Positions 14,251 through 28,283 of a stretch of 64,000 bases of DNA are shown piece by piece (the stretch's first letter is position 1; each line of letters begins with the position of its first letter). A model generated the notes under the pieces. It saw only the letters and a program-made list of their open reading frames with translations. It had not been told where the DNA came from and ran no database searches. The stretch comes from Spirogloea muscicola (lineage: Eukaryota > Streptophyta > Zygnematophyceae > Spirogloeales > Spirogloeaceae). The stretch spans positions 284,607 to 348,606 of the forward strand of contig WELB01000131.1 in NCBI GenBank assembly GCA_009602725.1, in the 5' to 3' direction. Position numbers and translations under genes: made by a program.

Positions 14251-16900
14251 ATGGTGAGCTCGTCGACCACACTTGCCGTGGCGTCGGCTGCCCCGCCTGA
14301 GATGCCGCCGCAGCTTCGGCGCGGCTCGCCGGCGCGCTCGGCCAGCCGCCGCTGACGGAGGCCCTCGCGGCGCGCGTCGTCTCGTGGCTGCGGCGGCGGC
14401 GGTGGCGGCACTCGCGGCGGCAGTTCTACGGGGGCTACGGCGGACCCTACCCCCCCGCCGCCCCGTTTGAGCAGAGCTACCACTGCTACCCCATGTCCTT
14501 CATCGACAAGGTTGGCCCGCCGTCATCCGCCTCTCGCTGATCTCGCTGAGCTGGGAGCCCGCGCGTCGACTTCTGGGCGCCCAGTAGTGCCAAGGCTGCC
14601 CAGCAGAGCCTGGCAGCCAGCCATGTTGCATGCATGCGAGGCCTCAGAGCATGTATGGGAATAGCATCGTCGTGTGGCAGCGACGATCATGTCGCTTGTT
14701 GTCTCCGTAAGGCCGTCCTGTGGGCGTGGGCCCCCCGCTCCTCCTGGTCCGTGCCCTCCGTGACGGCTTATCTGCGGCCCTAATACGCGGCACGCTGACC
14801 TCCCTGCTTCTTGCCTTTCTGCTGCTTCCCTCTCTGCTGCTCCTGCCATCAGCCTCACCTTGAGAATGGCGACAAAGGTGAGCCGTCGCTGAAGGCTAGT
14901 TTCTTCATAAAGCTTTTCTCTTAGCTTGTCCACGCGCCTGGCTGCTGCTGCATCAGGAGCACAAGGGCTTCTTGTCAGGCCATCCATCTTACTGTAAATT
15001 GATCTTCTCCACCTTGGCGTCTTCTTCGCAGTCATCATGCCCCCATCCGCCTTGGACCGGCTCGGTGAGTCTGGCCTGCTGGACATTTACTCAAGCGCAA
15101 ACCCCAATTGCGCGCAATTTGGCCCAACACCTTCATTGCCCTACAATGCGTTTTGCCCCGCTTTGGCTGGATGTCTGCTTCTTCCGCCAATTTCTACGAT
15201 TCATTCACTCTGCTGCAGCCTCGCTGCGCATCGACTACCCCATGCTCTTTGAGATCTACAACACGTCGGTTGCCCGCGCGTCCCACTGCGGCGTGCTCGA
15301 GTTTGTTGCTGATGAAGGCATGATCTACATGCCGTACTGGGTATGATTATGCCATCCTTTTCTGCGGCTCTTTCCTGGACACGCACTCCATTACCACCAT
15401 GCGAAGTGCTAAATAGTAGCTGCAGTTGACAGACTTTGAGCACAACAGTCGCCACAGTATGTGCTGCGTGTCGTTGTTAGCGACACGAGCTTGCGATCCG
15501 TCTATATCTGCTGAATTTGGAGGAGGCTCCGGGGCCTCCACCCCATGCAGATGATGCAAAATTTGTTGCTGCAAGAGGGCGATCTGGTGCGGCTCAAGAG
15601 TGCGACGCTACCTAAGGGCACTTACGTTAAGCTGCAGCCACACACCAAGGACTTTCTGGACATCTCCAACCCCAAAGCTGTGTGAGTGGCCTTCACCACG
15701 ACACTGCCTTGCATGCAGGTGGACGGGTGGCAGCAAATCGTTGACCTTTTCTTGTATTAGTGCTGAATTTCTCCGCAAATTGAGCTATGCGGACTGTGTG
15801 TGCGGCTGACGGCATCCATGTGGTGGCTGCCCCCCCCTGAATACAGCCTAGAGACTACACTTCGCAACTTCTCGTGCCTGACAACAGGCGACAACATCAT
15901 GGTGGCATACAACAACAAAAAGTATTACATTGACATTGTGGAGACGAAGCCCCCGCCCGCCATCTCGATTATCGAGACGGATTGTGAGGTGGACTTTGCG
16001 CCGCCCCTCGACTACGTGGAGCCGCCGCCCGTCCACAGAACGCCGGCAGCCGCTGGGGGCGCGTCCAGTGGGCCGGCGACCTCTGTGGCCTCGGATGTGC
16101 AATCATCTCAAGGTCTATCGCCATCTTCGCACCCAGAAGTGCTATCATATCAAGATCTAATATGTTGGGCTTAATCGGACAACTCCTGTGGAATCTCGTC
16201 TTTTTGTCTATCAGCTCAAAGTGCACAACAAATTCAATGGCAATGCACCTACGACTCACTAAAACACCCTCGGGTATTAAGTGTGAGCTGAAAGTGGTGA
16301 CATTGAGTTATTGGAAGCTGTGTGCAGCTGGTGCAATTGAGACGGCTGAAGAGTTGAGGTTTGCAGCTTTCACGGGGACAGGGCGAAGGCTGGACGGCAA
16401 GCCGGGAAAATTCGCCGAGGCTGCCTTGCCTGGCAGGTTCGGACCAGGTGCTGCTGCTGCTTCTGCCAGTCCCGGCACTGCCGACAGAAACGAAGGGGCC
16501 GCAGCTCACCCTCCTGTGGCCAATGGCACAAGACCAGCAAGACCCTCTGGCAAGCTTGTCTTTGGAAGCAGTAGCGCTAGGACCAGTGAGAAGGTGAGCC
16601 TTCATCAGTGGTTGCCTGCACACTGTCAACAGTGCTCACTTCTTGGCTGGATGTGGATGTGGGTATGCCTTCGTCATCAAGGACCATCAAAGGAGATTGT
16701 GCTGCATGCTAGGTAATCAGGGCTTCTTGCATGTCGAGGGCGACGGAATGCTGAACCTCAATCCTTTGATCCTGATCACCCAGGGTAAGGAGAAGGTGGA
16801 GGAGTTACAGCAGAAGGAAGGCAAGCGCAAGGAGAATGTGAAGCCCGAGGAGCCTGGATTCGCGGCTTTCTCCGGCAAGAAGTACTCTCTCCGAGACTGA
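14251..16900 (+). CDS. UFD1: Ubiquitin fusion degradation protein 1 (UFD1)
   Basis: Ubiquitin-binding cofactor of the CDC48/p97-NPL4 segregase, used in ERAD and proteasomal degradation. The best start is an exon containing only ATG (14251-14253), followed at once by donor GTGAGC and joined to 14424. This gives MFYGGYGG... then [15 protein letters not shown], as in plant UFD1. Later exons are near 14851-14875 (PHLENGDK), 15034-15064 ([11 protein letters not shown]), 15221-15341 ([20 protein letters not shown]), 15546-15680 ([18 protein letters not shown] and [13 protein letters not shown]), 15857-16100 ([32 protein letters not shown]), 16352-16594 ([15 protein letters not shown]) and 16784-16900. 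The C-terminus is [10 protein letters not shown]-stop. The domain order and full length agree with the family. Confidence 0.94.
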
Positions 16901-17198
16901 TGCCACCAGCGTCGAAAGCCTTGTAGAGCAGCAGCGGCTGGCTGATGGCCGCACCCTCACCCATTCTTTTCATACTGTACAGCCCTCGACCAGGGAGTGA
17001 GCAGCTCACACCCAGCTTCAATGCCCGTGCTGTGTGCGACGTTCACTCCAGTTCACGCAATTCTACTTGTAAAGTCAAGCTGCCGTGGGCTTCTGCGTGA
17101 ATAATCACCACCTAGTCCTTACCAAGAACATGGGATTTGTCTCGTCAAGGATCAGGAGACGAGATGACTACATAGGCACTGATTAGGTTAGTGACCTC

Positions 17199-18177
17199 TC
17201 AGCTGGCAAGCTTGAAGGCGTCAATAAACAAACCGTAGGTGAAACCGAGCTTGAAGGCGTTGAGCAGTGCGACGCCCAATTTTGGTGACGCGGGCAGGCT
17301 GTGGACGTACTTGGTCACAAACTCGGTGAAGAGGACGCAGATGGCTGCTGCTATGACGTCGTTAACGCCTAGTGCGCCGAAAGACAACGAGATGGTCTGC
17401 GCGACGTAGAAGCCTCCCAGGAGCGAGATGCCTGGCAGCCGAGAAAGGTGGTAAGTGGGCCGGCAGCACAATGTATTGGTGCCTGAGCATGTCGTGCGCG
17501 ACACAGAGGTGGAGCAGCGGCGCCACAGCGTCCTGGTAGCTTGCCGTGGGCAGGAAGCGGAAGGGGTATGGAGCTTGAGGCCGGCCAGCCATGTGGCACG
17601 CACCTCATACCCGTCCTGCCTAAGTGGGAGCAGGGATGGCACCTGAGGGACTTGGACCTCGGGTAAATGACGGTTAGGCTTAAGAGGCTTCGACCTTTCT
17701 TTGGGCTTGCAGTTTAACTGCTGTCAGATTGATTATCTAACGCTTTGGATTTGGCTTGGCCTTGAGGTTGCAGATTGGCTGGTTTAGGTGTCAGGGTTTG
17801 AGGGTTAACGGAAAGCGTTAGCTGTGGTGGTCAGATTATCGGGACGCGTGCTCACCTCCGTAGATGGCCCGCCGCCACGGGCTTCGGAAGTAGCGCTCCG
17901 TGCGCGCCGGAATGGAGCGGATGACATCCACAAGCCGCGTGCGGCGCTGCAAGGTGGCCACCGCCACCGCCGGCGCCGGCGCCGTCTGCGAGACTCGCCG
18001 TCTGCTAGATCGAGCACGGCGGCGGGCGCCCCGCAGGAGCGCCACATTGCGCGCGGACGAGCTGCCGCAGCTCGTCCCGCAGCGGCTGCGGGGTAGCTCC
18101 GCCGGGCCGCAGCACGGCCGTTGACAACTCGCTGCTGCTGCGGCAAAGCCCCGAGCGCCGGCGAGCGCGGCCGCCAT
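17199..18177 (-). CDS. Ycf20-like plastid membrane protein
   Basis: Two-exon gene on the minus strand. Exon 1 (18177-17856) begins MAAALAGARGFAAAAA and is Ala/Ser/Arg-rich, as expected for a chloroplast transit peptide. It then reads RTRLVDVIRSIPARTERYFR followed by SPWRRAIYGG. The intron runs from donor GTGAGC to an acceptor before 17431. Exon 2 (17431-17199) reads GISLLGGFYVAQTISLSFGA, LGVNDVIAAAICVLFTEFVT and LLNAFKLGFTYGLFIDAFKL, ending AS-stop. This is the membrane core of Ycf20 (DUF565) proteins, which are plastid- or nucleus-encoded in algae and plants; a role in photoprotection has been proposed for some members. It is divergent with fibrillin and convergent with UFD1 (298-base spacer). 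The intron contains degenerate telomere-like text (GTTTAGG, AGGGTTTGAGGG). Confidence 0.85.
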
Positions 18178-18278
18178 GGGCCTCCGGAGGCCGCCCAGGC
18201 ACGGCGCGAGCGCGCGCCTCCGCAAACCGCGCTAAGCTCGGCCAGCGTGCACCGGCGCGGGCCAGCGGTGCGTCCGCC

Positions 18279-18708
18279 NNNNNNNNNNNNNNNNNNNNNN
18301 NNNNNNNNNNNNNNNNNNNNNNNNNNNNNNNNNNNNNNNNNNNNNNNNNNNNNNNNNNNNNNNNNNNNNNNNNNNNNNNNNNNNNNNNNNNNNNNNNNNN
18401 NNNNNNNNNNNNNNNNNNNNNNNNNNNNNNNNNNNNNNNNNNNNNNNNNNNNNNNNNNNNNNNNNNNNNNNNNNNNNNNNNNNNNNNNNNNNNNNNNNNN
18501 NNNNNNNNNNNNNNNNNNNNNNNNNNNNNNNNNNNNNNNNNNNNNNNNNNNNNNNNNNNNNNNNNNNNNNNNNNNNNNNNNNNNNNNNNNNNNNNNNNNN
18601 NNNNNNNNNNNNNNNNNNNNNNNNNNNNNNNNNNNNNNNNNNNNNNNNNNNNNNNNNNNNNNNNNNNNNNNNNNNNNNNNNNNNNNNNNNNNNNNNNNNN
18701 NNNNNNNN
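18279..18708. other. Assembly gap (430 N)
   Basis: Run of undetermined bases in the GC-rich region between the Ycf20-like start codon and the first readable fibrillin codons. It probably hides the 5' end of the fibrillin gene. Confidence 0.99.
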
Positions 18709-19934
18709 GCCACCGCCGCCGCCGCCCGGCGAGTACGGCGCCAGCGACGGGCTTCGCGGCGCCGCCGGCCCGACCGACGCGGTGCTGGCGGACCTCAGCA
18801 GCCTGGCCACCGCGAACCCGTCCGCCGCCGCGACCGACGAGGACATCGGCGAGGTGATGAATGCCCCGGACGCCGCCGCCATCAATACGTCCACGAACGC
18901 GTACCCGGCCGCCGCGGCCTCCGGCGGATATTACGCCCCGGAGGGCGCTGCCGGCAGCGGCAAGCAAGGCGGCGACGGCGGCCATGGCGGCGGCGGGGAG
19001 GCGCCGGAGGAGCTCAAGCAGGCGCTGATCGACTCGCTCTACGGCACGGAGCGCGGGCTCAAGGTCAGCAGCGAGACGCGCGGCGAGGTGGCGGAGCTCA
19101 TCGCCGCGCTGGAGGCCGCCAACCCCACGCCGGCGCCCACCGAGGACCTCGCCCTCCTCGGCGGCAAGTGGCTTCTCGCGTAAGATCCCGACGCTTCCTC
19201 GTCTGGCTCCAGCCTGGTAATGTCGCCGCCAGAGTCGCCGCCGTTGTCTGACAGATTCTCTATACAATGTATTCTTGCAGATACACGTCGTTCTCGGAGC
19301 TCTTCCCACTGCTGGCCACAGGCAACCTGCCATTTGTGACGGTCGGTGAGATCAGCCAGACCATCGACCCCTATGCCCAGACGGTCGTGAACGCGGTGCA
19401 GTTCTCCGGCCCGGTGTCCACAACCTCCTTCAGCGCCCGCGCGAGCTTCGAGCTCCGCAGCCCGAAGCGGGTGCAGGTGCGGCAATGATAGCGCCCTGAG
19501 CGGTGCTGATTGTGCTGGTCATAATAGCTGCTAGAGCGGATTGTTGAACCGCCAAGTTTTCTTGTCAGTCGAGAGAAGCGCTTTGCCTGACCAGTTCCTG
19601 TGGCGGCACGCAGATCAAGTTTGAGGAGGGCGTGCTTGGGACGCCACAGTTGGTGTCGGACTCCACGGAGCTGCCGTCTAGCACTGTCGTGCTCGGGCAG
19701 AGCGTCGATTTGCGGCCGTTCCAGAGCCTCCTGAGGCCTTTGCAAGGAGTAGCTGAGCAGTTGGTAAGGGCGTTGTCGGGCCTTCCACCACTGCGCGTGC
19801 CCATTGGCAGCGCCAGTGCAGAATCCTGGCTCCTGACCACGTACTTGGACAAAGACCTGCGCATTGCCCGCGGCGACGGTGGCAGCGTGTTTGTGCTTGT
19901 CAGAGCCGGCAGCCCGCTCACACTCTACACCTAG
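18709..19934 (+). CDS. Plastid lipid-associated protein / fibrillin (5' end in gap)
   Basis: PAP/fibrillin-domain lipocalin-like protein of plastoglobules and thylakoids. The N-terminus is low-complexity and starts in or before the gap, so the start codon is not visible. Exon 1 ends near 19181: [20 protein letters not shown], then [20 protein letters not shown] and LLGGKWLLA. Exon 2 (19281-19475) gives [19 protein letters not shown]. Exon 3 (19614-19934) gives [11 protein letters not shown] and near the C-terminus [20 protein letters not shown] then [16 protein letters not shown]-stop. The last block is the most diagnostic fibrillin signature. Splice joins keep frame. It is divergent with the Ycf20-like gene, so two plastid-protein genes share one upstream region. 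Confidence 0.9.
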
Positions 19935-20401
19935 AGGCTCTCGTGTGAATTTCCTTGCTTACGAGCATATGCAGACCCTCTAGGGGTAACATTGCTTGTT
20001 AACAGTTCACACTTTGTTGCTAATCTCTTATCAATAGATGCACCTTGTGACCAATTGTGACCAAGGCGGTTTTGCTGTTGAGTAGCTCCTCGTGGGCTTG
20101 GATCCCTGAGAGGACAGCCTGCAGTCATCGTGACTTCACATCCATACATCAGTGACGAGCTGTCCACAAAACGCGTGCGTCCGAAGGTTTCCTGAAGTTT
20201 TGATCTAGCTTGGGCTCTGATACCTGCGTGACTGTGACAGACCTTGCAAGCACTTCACTGTGAACCACTCTCAAGTGACGCCTTCGGGGGTTTGCCATTC
20301 ACGTCACAGGGTGCGCTAGTGCCGTAGGCACACTTGACTTGAGAGGAAAGCGAGAGAAGCCAGAGCATGTTGACAAGCAAGTAGGAAGGCCAACGAGGCT
20401 G
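19935..20401. other. Spacer downstream of fibrillin
   Basis: About 470 bases without a recognised gene or repeat copy. Holds the fibrillin 3' untranslated region. Confidence 0.5.
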
Positions 20402-20760
20402 GTATGCTGCAGGGACATGCCCGAGTCGTGTGGCACGCTCGCTGCTTGGGTCGCGCTGTTGTAGGGCCTCTTGTGGGCATTGCTTCACCTTGTGAAGTCT
20501 GGACTGGCCGGTATCAGAGACCTTGTCGGGCTCGACTTCTGGCACTCATATGGGTCAGGTTCAGGTCCATGGCAGTCGAGTACAGGGACGTGGGGTCACC
20601 CAAGGCACAGCCTGTGCTTCGGCACTTGCAAAATACCCTCTCCAGAGGATGCCTGTGGGAGCGACATGCCTTGGCTGCTCCTCCTGGGTCTCGTCGTCGT
20701 GGTGCCTCTTTTCCAGCTGCAAGTGACTCCGACTTGCGGCTGCTGAATCGAGGCTACTAA
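20402..20760 (+). mobile_element. 5'-truncated LINE C-terminal fragment
   Basis: The plus-strand frame ends ASFPAASDSDLRLLNRGY-stop at 20760. The same C-terminus, with substitutions, is found at 387, on the minus strand at 52.5 kb, and in the intact frame at 50.3-51.2 kb (SDLYVLTRGF-stop). Immediately upstream it reads HALAAPPGSRRR, matching AGRAMAAASGSRQ in the 52.5 kb copy. The rest of the upstream frame is not recognisable. Interpreted as the last piece of a LINE open reading frame left by 5'-truncated insertion. Confidence 0.65.
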
Positions 20761-20829
20761 GCCCCATACGCTGTAGTGTCTTGCATAGCTGTCTGATTAT
20801 GGCGCCTGTCGGCCCATTGGACCTTATTC

Positions 20830-21236
20830 ATTTCTTCTGGGCTGAGAGAGAAGGCGCGCGGTGCGCATGAAATTGAAAGGGAGGCCAATTCTAGCCTTAC
20901 AAATGTCCTGTTGACTGAGTAATGAGCTGGCTAAAGGGGACACTAATATCCCCGAGTGAGCACATGCATATCTGACAAGCTATACTGAGGCGCCAAACCA
21001 CCACCACGAAAGCCATTAGCCTGGGCTAATGCACGACCAGCACTGGTGTATAGCGAGTGCCTGGGAGCGCTGTATACTCAATGATAGCCGCATTCTATAG
21101 CAGGCTGGCATTTCACATGTAAGGTTTTGCCTCGTCTGGGCATTTGGCCTACTTGACGCACCACCACAGCTTCAGTCCTTGTCCATTCTTTTGGGCTGCC
21201 CTCTCCCAGCCACCAGTTAATCTGGCCGCGCTTGCT
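20830..21236 (-). repeat. Inverted copy of the left-end repeat patch
   Basis: This stretch is the diverged reverse complement of the 300-660 region. Shared features include the reverse of SDMHVLTRGY-stop near 20935-20985 and the AATGGCTTTC/GGTGGT text. It ends at 21178-21236 with the hairpin module and the reverse complement of GCGGCCAGATTAACTGGTGG. It stops directly before the proteasome beta-2 promoter, so a retroelement tail abuts that gene's upstream region. Confidence 0.75.
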
Positions 21237-21274
21237 CTAAACCCTACACTTCGCTGGGAGGCTACTGCAACCCG

Positions 21275-21288
21275 AAACCCTAAACCCT
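21275..21288 (+). promoter_or_regulatory. Telomere-like box upstream of proteasome beta-2
   Basis: AAACCCTAAACCCT is two perfect plant-type telomere units, 76 bases before the ATG-like triplet at 21361. AAACCCTAC lies 36 bases further up. AAACCCTAA is known in plants as the telo-box, found in promoters of translation and growth genes. A regulatory role here is inference. Confidence 0.5.
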
Positions 21289-21309
21289 GACGCCTAAGCT
21301 CCACCTGCT

Positions 21310-21310
<1 letters not shown>

Positions 21311-21353
<43 letters not shown>
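21311..21353. repeat. (CGG)14 trinucleotide tract
   Basis: Uninterrupted CGG units run up to eight bases before the ATGGN at the beta-2 first exon. Similar GCC/CGG tracts mark the 5' ends of RPT5, CNOT11, amylase, OTUD6 and GCN5 in this window, and assembly gaps cluster in them. Confidence 0.9.
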
Positions 21354-21365
21354 TTCGGCCATGGN

Positions 21366-23258
21366 GCGTCATCTACAAGGTCTGCGCCTCGCCTCTCCCC
21401 GGCCCTCGCGGCGGCGGCGCCGGCGGTGGCGGCGGCGGCGCTGACCTGGTTCTGGCGGTGGCGCGCAGGAGGGCGTGGTGCTGGGCGCGGACACGCGGGC
21501 GACGGAGGGCGACATCGTGTGCGACAAGAACTGCGAGAAGATCCACTACATCGCGCCCAACATCTACTGCTGCGGCGCCGGCACCGCCGCCGACACCGAG
21601 AACGTCACCGGTGCGAGGCGGCGCTCGCTGCCAGTGAGCCGGCCTTGACGGGCGGCGTTGCCTTCGGTGGGCAAACGGCTGGCTGACGGAACGGCGGCGG
21701 TGATTTAGGCGGCAGGCGGTGGCTCTTGCCCGGTTCTGGCCGCCGCTCTCAGCGCGCAGCGCCTGTCGGCGCTGCTTGACGTGCGGCGCACGCTGCGGCG
21801 GCCGGTGCTGTGCAGGCATGATCAGCTCGCAGCTGGAGCTCCACCGGTATGCGACGGGCCGCCAGTCGCGCGTCGTCACCGCGCTCACGCTCCTCAAGTC
21901 CCACCTCTTCCGGTCGAATTCCCTAACGCTGCCGGCTGCTGGCCCAGTGCCAAGGCCGCGAAAGTGGCGGGTGTGCGTTGCTAGCTTCCCCTCTCTGCCG
22001 GTCATGGGATGGATAGCCTGAAGTGGGTGCCCAAGCTGCTTGACAGGTACCAGGGCCATGTGAGCGCCGCACTGGTACTGGGCGGTGTTGACGTCGGCGG
22101 CCCACACCTGCACACGGTCAGTGGTGATCATCGGCGATTGCTGTGTGAATCTTGCACGTTGAATTTAACTGGCGCCAGTCCGATTGCTGCGCAGGCCAAT
22201 GACATTAACGTTACTGTTGTGGAGACTGTGCTGTCCTTAATGCCGCTGGCGGTCTGCTATCCCCTGCGCTGCTTGATACGCTGTCAGGTCTACCCGCACG
22301 GCTCCACGGACTCGCTTCCTTATGCAACCATGGGCTCCGGATCACTTGCCGCGATGTCCATCTTCGAGTCCCGGTACAAGGAAGACATGACGGTAACCTC
22401 CACCAGCTCCTCCACCTGCACGAGCAGATCCTCGCTGTTCATTTGGAAGACTCCTGTCTGTGCTGTTATATTGGTCATGTGAGTTATTGTGTGAATTGGA
22501 GGCGCTGCAGCTCAAAGGCTGAGAGCCGAACACTCAAGTTGCAGCCTCAGTGTTTGACGCCCTTGCTGACCGAGCATGCTATTCTTAATAACCTGTGCTT
22601 TCATGACTTGCTGACAAAGCTCCGGTCATTGGCTTGTTCACAGAGAGAGGAGGCAATTGAGCTGGTGGCTATGGCCGTCCGGGCTGGCATTTTCAATGAC
22701 CTGGGCTCCGGCAGCAACGTGGACATCTGCGTGATAGTGAAGGTGCGGTCCTTTGACGTATGTATGGAGAAGCTCCTTGGTATGAAGTCAAGGTGGAAAA
22801 CCCTAGTACTTACTCTGGGTGTTGGCCTCTTCGTTCAACGTGAGTGTCTGGAGTTGCGAAGGATGTGTCATCTATTTTGGCCACTAGCAATTAACTGTCA
22901 GACTTGTATGAATGCCAGGATGGCAGAGAGTACCTAAGGAACTACGAGAAGCCCAACCCACGGACGTACGTCCGGAGCAAGGGCTACAGCTTCAGCAAGG
23001 GCCACACACGTGAGCACAAGCCTTGCCTTTAATTGGCTGCTGGCCTGCTGATTCAATTGGAGACAAGTATGTTGTGCAAGTTGTTATGAGAATGGACCTT
23101 GGCAGTCATGGTGCTACATCTTCACCTGTAGGTTGAGATGCAGCTAACTACCGCCAACACCTTGTCGTGTGTGCCACTCTGCAGCCGTCTTGACAACGAA
23201 TCGGCAGCCGCTATCAAAACTGGTGACTGTGGTCAATGGAGACGCTATGCAGGAGTAG
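21366..23258 (+). CDS. 20S proteasome subunit beta-2 (type 7), N-terminus missing
   Basis: Trypsin-like catalytic subunit of the 20S core. Exons: 21366-21381 (VIYK), 21469-21610 ([40 protein letters not shown]), 21816-21912 ([20 protein letters not shown]), 22047-22116 ([20 protein letters not shown]), 22288-22392 ([20 protein letters not shown]), 22644-22742 ([20 protein letters not shown]), 22919-23009 ([20 protein letters not shown]) and 23185-23258 ([19 protein letters not shown] then DAMQE-stop). All joins hold frame. Asp17 (in GADTRA) and Lys33 (in DKNCEK) are present. The propeptide and the catalytic Thr1 motif, TGTTI in the family, should directly precede VIYK. Instead the sequence reads ATGG, one N, then GCGTC. 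The start is therefore probably lost at that N, an assembly collapse, rather than absent in the organism. Confidence 0.93.
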
Positions 23259-24146
23259 TGCAAATTCTTGCAGGGCCTGCACTTACTGGCAAACACCATC
23301 TTGGCATACTACACCATCTCGTACATTGTTGTATATGGAGCTCTTGTTGTGAAGCTAGTCAACCTTGCCGATTGAGTTACTCGCACCGTTCATTCAAAGT
23401 GGTGATTAAGTCTAGCATTCTTGCAATTGTTGTGCGTTCACCTGCCCAATTGTTAGTCAAGTGTTGCTGTCCGAGCAACTTTGTGTGCAACTCGGTCATG
23501 GTTTGCCGGTATCCACCATGCGCAAGATATGGCCCCACGCAGGCATGGTGGAGCCAGCTTTGCGGCGAAGAGCACCGACTGAGAAGCTCCTTTCAACATC
23601 TGAACATCGGGATGGTAGCGCCTGGAAGTAAGACTTAGTGCAATATGTTGACCTCGGGGCGTTCAACAGGCACGGTGGTGCTATGGACCTAAGTCAGCGT
23701 GTGAGACAGGCGATGTTGGCAAACCGCCATGACTTGACAATCGGTTTGGCAGCCCCCCAGTGGGTGCTCTCCTGGTCTTCCCATTACCCTCGCCTCTTAG
23801 TCCTTGCCTACAGGACTTACCTGACGACACGTCCGCCAGTCTGTCTCAATCAACACCAAGTACAAGGCTGGGAGTGGGGAGCTACTCTTTCACATCATCC
23901 TGAGAATTGAAAGCCCACCTTTCTGTTGGCGACAGCCAGACCTTGCCAGGCCGTTGTTACATGCTTGCTGTGCCCATGTCAATTTGAAGGTCCAGAATTT
24001 ACTGCGAGCCAGAATTGAATGCCTTCTGTCCATGCCAGCATAGATGCTATGTGGCTGGCAAGCGTAAGCGCGGAGCCTGTTGTGTGAAGCCACAGAAGCT
24101 CCAACTTCGACTCGCAAATGCAGCAGCGCAAGTGCTTGTGTCTGCT
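23259..24146. other. Convergent spacer, proteasome beta-2 / CNOT11
   Basis: Nearly 900 bases between two stop codons facing each other. Several short frames occur but none has family similarity or exon-like conservation. No repeat copies were seen. Confidence 0.55.
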
Positions 24147-27845
<3,699 letters not shown>

Positions 27846-27846
27846 N

Positions 27847-28283
27847 GCGCCGCCGCCGCCGCCGCCGCGCGGCGAGGCCCAGAGGGCCCGGCTACTGCGG
27901 TAGGGTTTGCGGTGCCAGGGCCAATCCGGAGGTTTGGGCTTTTGCCGGCGACATGGCGGCCGCTGCCACATAGAGTCCGTCGCTCCAGCAGCGGCCCCCC
28001 AGGAGGCAGCGGCGCGGGGCTGCAGCTGCAGGCGAGTGACGAGTGCCGTCGGAGCTCAAGGCCTCAGCCGTCTCGGCGTCGCCGTCCCGTCGCCGAGGAC
28101 GCCATGGCCCAGCCGCCGCCGCCGCCCGTACGCTGCGCTCGGCCAACATTCAGAGAGGCCTTGGCAGATGACCAGTCTCTCTTGACGAGCGCGGCACGTT
28201 TTCCGTTCAGCATTGCTGCATAATCTGCGATGCATACACCCCAACGAATGCACACCTAGCCACCGTCTTCATGTTAAGCTCCC
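27847..28283. promoter_or_regulatory. Divergent region, CNOT11 / inositol polyphosphate multikinase
   Basis: GC-rich region between two genes pointing apart; it contains both promoters and possibly untranslated or first exons. A plus-strand frame starting at an ATG at 28104 (MAQPPPPPVRCARPTFREAL) could be an upstream exon of the kinase gene, but nothing confirms it. Confidence 0.45.

Noticed and set aside
18005-19333. Long frames crossing the 18279-18708 gap
   Set aside because: Same artefact; the flanks are the Ycf20-like first exon and fibrillin in other frames.
23638-23910. Plus-strand frame downstream of proteasome beta-2 as a gene
   Set aside because: No recognisable motif, no splice partner, and it lies in a convergent 3' spacer.
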